64,000 nucleotides of DNA from Tulasnella sp. 424 (taxonomy: Eukaryota > Basidiomycota > Agaricomycetes > Cantharellales > Tulasnellaceae). The position numbers were made by a program, and so were the translations under genes. Of the stretch, positions 33,900-43,552 are shown in pieces. The notes beneath the pieces were generated by a model. It ran no database searches and was not told the origin of the DNA. It saw only the letters and a list, made by a program, of their open reading frames with translations. Each line of letters opens with the position of its first letter. Positions within the stretch are counted from its first letter, which is position 1. The stretch lies in assembly GCA_019633425.1 (NCBI GenBank), contig WSUB01000004.1:310001-374000 (forward strand), written 5' to 3'.

Positions 33900-35505
33900 T
33901 TAGACCTTCCCATATTCCTGATGCGGTGGCGTGTGTCCCAATCTCCAGAAATTCTCAAACTGCCTCATGCTGGACTCGAACTGAGACGGCCCCTAGAGAT
34001 GTATTCGTACGTCAAACTTCACCGCGTTGTCGATGAGACCGCTGCACGCACCGTATCGAGCACGAAAGTCTTCCCGGAAATCTCCCTCCAGCGGTAAATG
34101 AACCCAGTGGGAAGGTCACAAACGTTCCAACGCTTATCGGCAGAAAGCATCACCGATATGCAGTTGTCCGGCACGAGCTGAGAGATGGGAGTTAGCATTA
34201 TCCGCAACGTCCGTTTCTCAGTCGCTCACGATCCGTTCGTTTTCATCTCTTCCTTCCCGCGGCATCACCGAAACGAATCCAACTTGAAGATCCGCTAGAT
34301 GGGGTGGCAAAGGGCACTATGTGCAGACTGCAGTCAGGAAATTGCTCCATTCCAAAGCAGTGATAGCGAGGTCAAGAATACCCACAGCCTTTTTTGCATC
34401 CGCGATCGAGGTCTGTTTCCATTCATTCTGCTCCCTGGACGCGCGAGTTTTCGAATCGAACACATGCAACGTGCTCTCTTCTCCAAGTTCGTCATGCCAA
34501 ACGTATATACCTGGCTCGAGGCCTCGTGGATCCTCGGCTAAGTATGCGTCAAGAATCTTCTTGCTGTACGGGTCGTCGGGAGTCCACTATTCCATTAGAC
34601 GTGGTCAGCGAGACTCTCTACCCTCTGTCGCCCTCACACGCACCAGCCTCTCTTGCCCGGCTGAGGTCCAACAAATGATGTGGAACGGGGGCAGGGATTC
34701 GACGTCCTCATGCGACAGAGATCTCTTTCTTCGGTCCGGAGAAAACTGTGACTCCACGTACTCGTGAGGGACGTCACTGCTTGCGGAATCCAGGCCCTTG
34801 AATGACGAGTTGGCGGGCCTCTCGAACAGTAAATCTTGGGATAGAGGAGAGTCATCGGCATCCCAGTCCCCGTCTTCCTCATCGGGAGAGTCTTGACGAC
34901 TTGCACTTGAGTACCGACGACCTTCATGGTCACGATCGATGGATGGTCGTGGTCCGAATGTTGGAGACCAGACTCCACCGGCCGGTCTTTCGTCCTGTTC
35001 ATCCTCGCCCCACCTATCGTCCCATTCGGAAGGAGAGGGCGGAATGTATGAGGGAGAGGACGGACCGGGATCTCTCGCGAAGGGATGATGGGGGTCTACT
35101 TCATGGTAAGATGTGTCGGAAGCCGAGCTCACAGAGCGGGGATCTAATGCGGCGCAACGTCAACTCGGCGAACAATTTGGACCAGTATAAAGCCCGAAAC
35201 GACATACAGGTGGAAGAAACCGAAGAAGCGGGGCTTCCTAGAACGAACCGTCCAGCGGGTCGTACCGGCGAGGCAGGCTGTTGACGAGAAAGAATCAGGA
35301 CATGAGCGAATGCTGAGATAAATAAGATAGGCCTTCTCACAAAACGATAAGACTGGAGACCTTTTCCATACTCATAATCCGAGTCGTCATCGAGACGACT
35401 CTGAGGGACATCGATTCCTTTGAAGACCAGCATCCTGGGAGGACGAGGGTCGCGCCGTGGCGAAGGCGAGCCACCTCGAATGTCGAGCAAAATGCTGATA
35501 TCCAT
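33900..35505 (-). CDS. Unknown 413-aa protein, copy A
   Basis: Seven exons (35505-35341, 35277-35208, 35143-34644, 34586-34386, 34316-34230, 34177-34052, 33992-33900) join in frame. The N-terminal part MDISILLDIRGGSPSPRRD leads into an acidic, Ser/Pro/Asp-rich central region. The C-terminal half looks folded: CWTSAGQERLVRVRA or spliced WTPDDPYSKKILDAYLAEDP, PGIYVWHD, ESTLHVFD, LQVGFVSVMPREGRDEN, NCISVMLSADKRWNVCDLP, FIYRWREISGKTFVLDT, FENFWRLGHTPPHQEYGKV. I know no family for it. The duplicate at 43553-45150 has the same seven exons with identical lengths, which is strong support for the model. Exon 4 could read on to a TAG at 34317, but splicing at AAG GCT (34386) gives a longer protein conserved in both copies. 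Confidence 0.65.
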
Positions 35506-35914
35506 GTAAAGAGCGTTGAAGTGTTTCCGGGCACACGACACAGTCGTTGGCTTTCTCGGTATTGATGAGGATGGCGGGGCAAAGGTGGTTTAGGAGGACG
35601 GGTGAAGGAGACTAGCCCCACCATCCGCTTGAACTCTTATACTCAGAGTGTAGCGCCGAGCAAGGTTGAGCTGGAGGGACAATATCGTTTGTCTTCCTAG
35701 CGACGCGGCAAACCCGGGCTGTGGTTGGGGAATTTTGTCCGGGCGCAACAACGCTCCACGGTCAAAACTTTGCGGACGCTGTAGTCAAGAACTTCCACGT
35801 ATGTACACCCGATGCCAAGAAAAGTGCAATCTGTATCAAATTTGACTACGCACAAAGAGGGAGAGCGTATACGTCTACGTTGTGGGACCGACTCTCGTCC
35901 CGCGTGGATCCAGC

Positions 35915-36830
35915 CTACACCCACTTCACAGTAAAGGCCCAGTCTTCCACAATCTTGGTTGAAGGATTCCTGACAGTGAGAACGCTACTGCCGTCATCCC
36001 ATTCCCATGCGAGCCGAGTACGTTCTGGGGGTAGATAGACCTCCTTTGGCTCTTTGAGCAAGCCAACGACTTTGATCTTCTCCACTTTGACATCCTTGAC
36101 GCTTCGGGCAAAGGCATTCGCTGGGGTGTAAGTTTCGGAAAAGCGAGGTGGCTTCGACAGCTTGATCAGGTTTGGCCGCGGCCATGTCGATGCTCGTGAT
36201 TTACAGAGAGCCCTTCGTTCTCCTCTTGCCCAAAACGGCGGTTTGGAACTCGCGCCAGACAAGTTCACCTTTCTGATGGGGGTACGACTCTCCATCATCA
36301 AGATACAACTGCCCATTGGCAGTGCCACTGTTGTCGGTGATAGTAATAGTGAAGGGATCGTGTTTCATCAGAGGCGACGATCGACGAGGGCTTTGGCGGG
36401 TCGGGATGATAGAACCTGCACGGATCAGGAGCGGGAACCTTTCGATGGGGGTTGAAATCTTGACAGATTTGCCTCCTTTGGCACCTTGGTAGGCCTTGCA
36501 GGTGAAGTAGTCATACTAAACCTATGCCCAAGGTAACTTAGACTTGGAGAATTATCCTCTTATCAAGCCGAAGCCTTACCTCATCTTCCGCAAGCCAGAC
36601 GTCGGTTTCTGTCACGCCCTCCTGGGTGACCGGTTTGACGAGCAGACCGGACGATCAACATAGAGCTGGCCGTCGATAGCGAAACCCTTGTAGTCCTTCG
36701 GGAACATGACGTATTGCGGCCTGACAGGCAAGTCTAGGCATTAGTCAAGCAGGATCTGCAGTCATTCCTGTTACTCGTACCTGAGAAGGGGCATGCCAGT
36801 GACGCTGGTTTCCCTAAATGCGGTGTTCCA
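35915..36830 (-). pseudogene. Glucosidase II alpha relic (copy A)
   Basis: The 3' third of the GH31 gene is present: remnants of exons 6, 7 and 8 of the intact gene at 45560-48895. It is broken in several ways: a TAG in the second codon of exon 8 (near 36505), a second premature stop (TCT CTG TAA, near 36200), and a one-base deletion in exon 7 (GTTGATCG where copy B has GTTGGATCG, near 36650). The entire upstream two thirds, with both catalytic aspartates, is missing. Homology stops near 36826 at CGGTGTTCCA and continues with sequence that in copy B lies at 49690. Confidence 0.88.
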
Positions 36831-38056
36831 AGTGGGTTCGAGGATAATCTCAGCTGTTGCTTCCTCATGACCGCTCGACGCTTATTCATTTCAATGACCG
36901 CGGGTGACATCAGATCTCATGGCGCTCGAATATACACTATTCATTCCTAGGGATTTCCCCGAGGCCGTGAGGGTTGGACCTCTTGCCTGTGTTCTTTAAG
37001 GTTCCTCTGACGAAGGGTAGTGTAAGCCCCAGAATGACGCAAAGAATATATCGGTGAATGAGCAATAGTCCGATAATACTTTGTTTTTGCCTGATCAAGA
37101 ATGGAACTGCGGGCCAACCTAGAAAGCGCGTCGTAAATTCCATGGTCTTTGAGCCATTTCTGGTCGTTGCGATTTGCCCCCAAAAGCAGCGGCGGGGTGG
37201 GCCTTGAACGTTTCAGGACGGTCTTAAATCGCCGTTCGGGGCGGTTAGGAAAACCGCACTGGAACAGCGAGTAACCCAGCAGGTAGGGAAGCCTCGAGGT
37301 AGTAAGACGGAACCAGACTCTACTCTCTCGCGAGACGGGGCTGCACGCCGTCTCGAAGAGAGTCTGATACGGAGTTCTATGGGAGGGTTGATTGATCGGA
37401 AAAAGGGTCTTAAACCCACCACGTGGTGCTGCCCATGGCTTACGAATCAGGGGCTTTTCGCCCCATCGGGCTTGGTGTGATTCCGAATGTGGTGTGGACA
37501 CCGTGGATTTTGAGGGATTTTCACCAAATCGGGGTCTCATGTTTTTCGGGACCTCTTAACCTTCCATCTCTATGTAGCGAGATCTTGCCAAGCGTATTAT
37601 CGGCGTGGCTTGGCGTCTAGACTCGAGGCAGCCACGACACGGAACCTGGGACTATGAGAAAGTGCGGTCGTAAGGATGGCGGAGCACATCAAAGATAGTA
37701 CTTTTAAAGCATCATTGCTGTCCTCTTCACAGTTCCTTTCAAAAGCCAGCCAACGAAACTCCAGTCACAGTAACCCCTCCCAATTGGGGCGCACATGCGC
37801 AAAATCGCCGTTGACGCGGAAATTTGAACCTGAACCGCCGTCGCGTTTCTGCCATCAAAGTCGTCGACGAGAGAGACCTCTAAGTCAGAAGGCACGCTAT
37901 TATATCACTACCACCACTCCAGGCAGTACTCATCCCAACCCCAACTTCCTCACCGTCCCATACACCAATTCCAGAAGGCCTGCGGCGCCACAGTGTATAT
38001 CCCGAGCACCGACTACCAACCTCAGGTCCAGCAAGGTCTCTGGTAGATTGTCGACA
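36831..38056. other. Duplicated non-genic or remnant block upstream of the SLA1/kinase chimera
   Basis: 36831-37314 corresponds to 49690-50170 and 37622-38056 to 50160-50845. On the minus strand a frame with GANRNDQKW and HGIYDALSRLARSS is readable in both copies but is shifted by one base in A, so it may be a gene remnant. On the plus strand the stretch just before 38057 contains NPNFLTVPYTNSRRP, also in copy B. No intact gene is claimed. Confidence 0.5.
37315..37621. repeat. Copy-A-specific insertion flanked by imperfect direct repeats
   Basis: About 307 bp absent from copy B are bracketed by related sequences: CTCGAGGTAGTAAGACGGAACC (37293-37314) and a 25-base variant starting CTCGAGGCAGCCACGAC (37622-37646). 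Copy B has one such sequence. Near its left end the insert has an inverted repeat (CGAGACGG / CCGTCTCG). The origin is unknown. Confidence 0.6.
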
Positions 38057-41000
38057 ATGGCAGAAGAGATCGTGCTCCGTGATGTAATGAAGGCGGCCTA
38101 CGGTTACTACGCGACAGCAGACGATGAGCTCACGATGGAGGAGGACCAGCTATTATATCTACTGGGAAATCTGGATGACGAGTAAGATCGATGTCTCCTC
38201 CAACATCCTTAACGAATGTAGCTGACTCTAAATGATTGCCGCAGCTGGGCAAAAGTGCAAGTTCACGTACCCCTCGATGCCCTGTCTGAAGCGGAACCCG
38301 CAGCTGGCCTCGTACCATCTGCTTACATCGAACCGGCGGCACCACTATACCGAGCTGTAGCGCTGTACGACTACGAACCTAATGGCGAAGGAGAGATTCG
38401 CATGAAGGAAAATGAGAAGCTGAGCGTTTATTTGAAGGAAGACGAATGGATCTTGGTGAAGATCGATCGGAAAGGCACCGTCTCTCAGCCAGCTATTGGA
38501 TATGTTCCTGCAAACTATACTGAGGTCCTGCAACCTATATCGAGTCAGTCGAAGGACCTTCCGCGTAGGCCGAACCTGGAGAAGCCGAGTGCGTTGTTCT
38601 TTCCTCGAAAGATGGGTTATGTCGCTGACCTTTCTCACCTAGAGCCAACAAACACCCGAATCTGGCATGACCGCTCCGGTCAATTCAAGGTCGAGGCGCA
38701 GTTTTTGGGTATCCACGATAACAAAATCAGGCTACACAAGGCAAATGGCGTCATCATTGAGGTCCTAGGGGAGAAGATGTCAGCGGAGGATATGGAGTTC
38801 ATCAAGAAGCTCAAAACAAATCCCACCTCACTGATCTCTTCGTCGGGAAGCGACGACGTCCCTCTGGGCACCTTGACCAATCGTGCCAGCCCCCAAGGCC
38901 CCCCTTCGTCGTCCCGTCCGCCAGCACCGCTCCAACGCAAATCACATGTCGATTGGTTCGAGTTCTTCCTCAGCTCTGGTTGCGACATTGACTACTGTAC
39001 CCGTTACGCGTCGTCGTTTGAGCGAGAAAAGCTCGACGAAGCAATTCTGCAGAACCTCAAGCCTGACACTCTTCGTGGTTTGGGCCTCCGGGAAGGAGAT
39101 ATCATCCGAGTCATGAAACGGATCGAACAACGCGGCTGGAAAGTCGCAGGTCCTCAAGCTCCGTTCGCCCCGGTTCCGCAGAATGAGGGCTTGATTCCCA
39201 CCCACACTGGGATTAACTCGTTTGTTCCCACTCGACCGGGGACTGTACCCGCAACCAGCCTTGCGACTGCGGGAGCAACCCCTTCGTTCTTGACGAGTCA
39301 GCCCACTGGATTTGCCAACGTCGGTTGGGGCAGTGGCTTTGGTACCCAGTTTGGCGCTCTCGACTCAGGCAGCAACTTCCTCAATGCCGTTTCAAGCCGT
39401 GAGTCTGATACCGAACAGCCCATTCTCCAGCACTTTTCATTCACTTTTTAATCGTTGGCAGAACCTACTGGGATGTATGCAGGCCCTCCAAACGTCAACC
39501 CCCCGCCAAACAACAACTCGCCTGCTAACATCTTCGCTGCTATGAAGGCCGGTTCGTTCACCGGCAGCGCTACTCCTCAATCGTCTGACAAGCACGACGC
39601 ACTTGGACCGCAACCGACGGGGTGGAATGCACTGAGCGGCGGAGTCCAACCTCAGCCGACTGGATTCAACCCAGGCTTTGGAGTTGGTTTACAACCTGGT
39701 GCCACTTTTGGACAGCAACCAGGTTACCAACAACCCATGCAGACTGGTTTCGGGCAGCCAAGATCTGGACGCCCGCCGGACAACAACTCGCCTGCTAACA
39801 TCTTCGCTGCCATGAAGGCCAGTTCGTTCGCCAACAGCGCTGCTCCTCAATATTTTGACAAGTACGACGCACTTCAACCTCAACCGACTGGACTCAACCC
39901 AGCCTTTGGAGGTGGTTTGCAACCTGGTGCTACTTTTGGACAGCAACCAGGCTTCCCCCCCGCCCAACAAGCCGAGGCTACCCGTGCCGAAGCTACTCGA
40001 AAGGAGCAGGAGCGAGCTGCCGCAGCGGCGACAAAGGCCAAACACTTAGCTGACGAAAGTAGACGTAAGCGGGAACAGGAAGCACGCGAGGCACAAGAAC
40101 GACAGGAACGAGAGGAAGCTGAAGCGAGAGAGGCGGAAGCCCAACGACATCCTGCAAACTATATAGAGGAGGGTGAAGGTGACGGAGAGGTCAGACTTTG
40201 CAATAATCCCCCCCCCCCCCAATCATCGTGCTAACGGCATCGCTCAGGCTCCCGCGCAGGAAGTGGCTACTCAACCCAACCCTAACTTCTTCATCGTCCC
40301 GTACACCACTCCCAAAAGCCCTGTAACAAAGCTAGCGCCTCGTCTCACGACGGGTTCGGGCAAGTGGGTCAAATTCGTCACGGTCGTTCCTGGGCAGCAC
40401 GCACGCTTTAGGATACATGATGGTACGCCTCCTATCTATGGAGGGTTTAGCGACGTTTGGCGGTGTGATGCCAAGTTCTCAGATGGAAGGGTTATTGCGG
40501 TAAGTAACCACTGCACTTCAGAATGGGTATTAGGCACTGAATATTAAGGGGTTAATAGGCGGCTATGAAGAAATTCAGAGCGGTCCGAATAGCTCGTGAT
40601 GCCGATGCCAGCACGGTAATTAACAAGTTGCTCAAGGTACGGCTTGCTCTATTCTCCTGATGTGTCGCATCACGAAAATCGGCTGTTGCTCATTCTACCC
40701 GTAATCTCACCCCAGCGCCTCACCAAAGAACTCGACATTTGGATGGCCTTACAGCACCCCCGCATCAGCCCGCTACTCGGGTTCACTCTAGAGGATGATT
40801 TGTGCATCATATCACCGTGGTACACGAACGGAAACGTGACCGAGTACATTGACCGACATCCAGAGGTGGATAGGATCAAACTCGTGAGTGGCTTGATAAT
40901 GGGGGGGCCTCACACTATGTGTGAGTCACTGAAACGCTTTCTCTGCGACCAAATTTGGGACTGGCAAAAGGTATCCGATGTCGCCTCTGGTCTCGCGTAT

Positions 41001-41729
41001 CTTCACAACCGAGTCCCCCTTGTGGTTCACGGGGACATGAAAGCTGTAAGCACCGCCGCATTGTCCTCAGCGTTCAGCCAGCATCGCAACATAACTCATA
41101 ACCTTCACTTTTCTTTCTAGGATAACGTGCTGATTGACGACGCCGGAAACGCTGTGATCATCGACTTTGGGCTAAGCGCGATCGTGGAGGACGACCCTGC
41201 TTGGACTACTTCGCTAGCTACAACCTCGTCGTTGCAGGACGCCGGAAACGCGAGGTGGATGGCACCCGAGCTTTTGATGGAGGAAGGTTGCACGCGTTCG
41301 CCTTCGACAGACGTGTATAGTTTTGGTTGCGTTGCGCTTCAAGTGAGTGTTCATCACGGGGGGAGACGATAATCTCTTCCCTGCTCGTTCTCTCATTCTC
41401 AGTGCACGCACAATCCGCTCCGTGATACGTCCCATGGCCTATCCTCCACTTTTTCTAACACCTCCCGCATTCATTCCATCCCACAGATCTACACCGGAGA
41501 AATCCCATTCAAAGACGTTCCTACGTTCCGAATCGTCCACGTATTAATCAAAGGTCAAAGGCCCTTGGCCAAGCGTGAAGACACTCAGCTGAGCTCGCCA
41601 AGTCTTGATTGGTTTTACGATCTCTTGGTTTCGTGCTGGAAAGAGAACCCGACGGCGAGGCCAAGCATGGTCGATGTGGAGTCGAAGTTGAGGATGGGGG
41701 TACGCAGCGGCGGTGTGTGCGGTGTGTAG
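38057..41729 (+). CDS. Chimeric SLA1-like adaptor fused to a protein kinase
   Basis: Nine exons (38057-38181, 38245-39398, 39462-40189, 40248-40499, 40559-40636, 40716-40883, 40971-41045, 41121-41342, 41487-41729) sum to 1014 aa without a stop. Approximate order: SH3-1 (8-68), SH3-2 (75-135, ALYDYEPNGEGE), SHD1 (about 170-225, TRIWHDRSGQFKVEA), SHD2 (265-330, DWFEFFLSSGCDID), QPTG repeats, a coiled-coil piece (KEQERAAAAATKAK), then a kinase (about 725-1000). Kinase motifs are complete: glycine loop YGGFSDVW, lysine in AAMKKF, HGDMKADN, IDFGLS, RWMAPE and SFGCVALQ. Compared with the intact SLA1 at 50846-55865 it lacks the PH-like domain and third SH3. Its segments are out of order, since PANYIEEGEGDGE follows the coiled coil here but precedes it there. 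Exons 4-9 resemble the TKL-like kinases common in agaricomycetes. Sla1 acts in actin and clathrin endocytosis; the chimera's role is unknown. An alternative is two neighbouring genes or one misjoined pseudogene. Confidence 0.62.
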
Positions 41730-42384
41730 GAATTATGTACATACCGAGCCCGTGGGCAACGGACGCGGAAGGAAGGGAGAACTGGGACGTTTCGGTAGAA
41801 GACCGGGGATTGCCCGAAGCGAAAACTTGGTGGTCGTCGCACTTGAAATCGACTATGGATCCTGGAGCGTGAAGGAGAGTCGTCGTGTCGCAGATCTCTC
41901 GGAGGTTTCGTCGCCCTTTCACCTTGGTCAGTAATTGCAGGACATACATTTTGCGCTTCGCGGCCCACGTACGAATACTGATGCGGCCGAGAATATATTC
42001 ACACCACAATTTTGTATGCTTACCCTATTCTTCTATCATTATCACATTATTCATGTAATACGTCGGTATCAATACGACGCGCCCGCCATACCACTCGACC
42101 TGAATATGTCTCATCTGCCCGCCGATCTGTGCCTGGTTCAGAGGTCTCGTGAGTTTAGCGCGCGCTCAGCCCACTTTGAGCCGATTCTGAAACGAGGCGC
42201 GAAGAGGGACTTGCAACGTCGCCCACGGGCGACAAAAGGGTTGCTCGGCCGTAATAACAACACGCGAACACATACTACCAGATACTCAAAGTGACAGAGG
42301 AATGTAGTAGCGTACATCTTAGTCAGAAACACAATGTATTCTTTACAGAGTATAGATGAGGGAGTAATCTTTCGCAGTGGTTCC
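41730..42384. other. Intergenic between chimera and copy B
   Basis: About 650 bp with A/T-rich parts and short frames only. No gene is recognised. Confidence 0.45.
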
Positions 42385-42419
42385 TGCCGTACGGACAAGC
42401 AGTGCTTGTCCGTACGGCA
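42385..42419. repeat. Perfect 35-nt palindrome
   Basis: TGCCGTACGGACAAGCA, one G, then its exact reverse complement: 17-bp arms with a one-base centre. It lies directly before a helicase fragment and about 140 bp left of the copy B boundary. Confidence 0.9.
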
Positions 42420-42423
42420 TCGT

Positions 42424-42556
42424 ATCTGCATTTTCGTTCACGGACTACAAAGCCCAAGGTCAAACACTCGACCGAGTAATCGTCGACATCGACAAGCCCG
42501 CAACTGGGAGTATCAACCAGTTCAGCGCTTACGTTGTGCCGAGTCGAGGGACGGTG
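42424..42556 (+). mobile_element. Fragment of a PIF1/Helitron-type helicase
   Basis: In frame with 42377, the translation contains SAFSFTDYKAQGQTLDRVIV followed by DIDKPATGSINQFSAYVVPSRG. The TDYKAQGQTL..VIVDI...AYV..SR pattern is the motif V/VI end of PIF1-like helicases that fill basidiomycete genomes as Helitron parts. SR-G in place of LSRS and the loss of all upstream motifs show a decayed remnant. Homology to copy A begins immediately downstream. Confidence 0.7.
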
Positions 42557-42785
42557 ACGTGGAGAACACAAAGGACGCGACCGGGCTTTGACACTGTCCA
42601 CGTGCTCTGGGTGGGTTTCGCTGCTGCCCACAATCGAGCTCCTCTTACACACAAGGATGAATTGACTGGGAATTTTCCACCTCCACGCATTTGATACGTA
42701 TTTCCGCCGCTTACCGGCCTGTGCCAAGGACGGGCTCCTCAAGTCTCTTTGCTTGAGTTTGTTACGGCACGGCCACGGTGAACCT

Positions 42786-43371
42786 CAATCGACTCGTTGG
42801 CCCCCGCTTCCACGTCATCCATTTCGCTATGCTTTCCCTGTCCTATCTGGTCTTGCAATGACCTCCCTTGCTTTACATACTATCAATCAACGTGATGCTC
42901 ACCGGTCAAACCGTTTTCATCTCGCCACTAAAACAACCATTCTGGAAGAGTTGCTCGGTCGCATCTGGAGTGGTGATCCAAGCTTAACTCTGTACGAAGT
43001 CAACAAGGCCATGAAGCTCGCTGAAACGCATACCCTTGTCGTTCAGTCTCCCGACAAGGAGAAGGCTCAAGAGACCACTTCATGGCGCGATACTATTTTC
43101 GGCAAGAAGCGGGATCTTGCAAGGACTAACAGGAACTCGGAGATGCTAAGAAACTGTGGGAACAAGGTGTGTAATTGGTTGTATCATTGTGTCCTTGCGA
43201 GTCTCTACTTTGCCTCTGGCGTTGGCGGAGACTCCGGGAAAACAAGTACCAGCTCCAGAACAACAGACACCTTCGCCTATCCCTGACCCGACAGTATCAT
43301 CACCTCCACCACACTATTCGGAAGTACTAGCTCAAACGCCCAAGAAATCCGGGAAAGTGGTCTTCTACTAA
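42786..43371 (+). pseudogene. Broken duplicate of the small membrane protein gene
   Basis: Most of the sequence aligns with 33125-33719. The start ATG is ATC here (GAACCTCAATCGACTCG). One base is missing shortly after (GGCCCCCGC for GGCGCCCCCGC). The end of exon 1 is altered (CTTGCAAGGACTAACAGG in place of CCTCGCACGGACGAAAAAG). The splice acceptor TCTCCAG is TCTGG. The coding end (GGGAAAGTGGTCTTCTAC) is still readable. An alternative upstream start at 42753 (ATGTCCTTGC-like frame) does not rescue the end. Confidence 0.82.
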
Positions 43372-43552
43372 AAACCTATGCTTTGGACTCCGTTCGAATG
43401 CGCCACCCTTCTCCATATACCATGTTTTCATAATACCATAAGTCCAATAGAGGATGCGTACAAAACTTCACCCGATCCTAAGCTTCAGCTTCTGACATTA
43501 CCTAACGTAGTTGTCCATCATCCAACCTCGTCCTCGGCGCAATGACCGATCA

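Larger units (their letters stand above)
32898..39780 (+). repeat. Segmental duplication, copy A
   Basis: This block corresponds to 42556-55865 (copy B) in the same orientation and gene order. Relative to B it lacks roughly 3.2 kb (5' two thirds of glucosidase II alpha plus the adjacent small gene), about 2.2 kb inside SLA1 and about 0.8 kb further on in SLA1. It also carries an extra ~310 bp (37315-37621). Non-coding parts have diverged by what looks like about 10 percent, so the event is old. Confidence 0.85.

Noticed and set aside
33960..33995. tRNA B-box-like GTTCGAGTCC on the minus strand
   Set aside because: No A-box or cloverleaf nearby, and the sequence is coding (PSQFESS) in the 413-aa gene, also in its duplicate.
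36937..37143. Small hydrophobic 68-codon frame, possible membrane protein
   Set aside because: In the duplicate at 49821-50054 the frame is shifted and the hydrophobic part is lost; a different frame is better preserved there, so neither is claimed as a gene.
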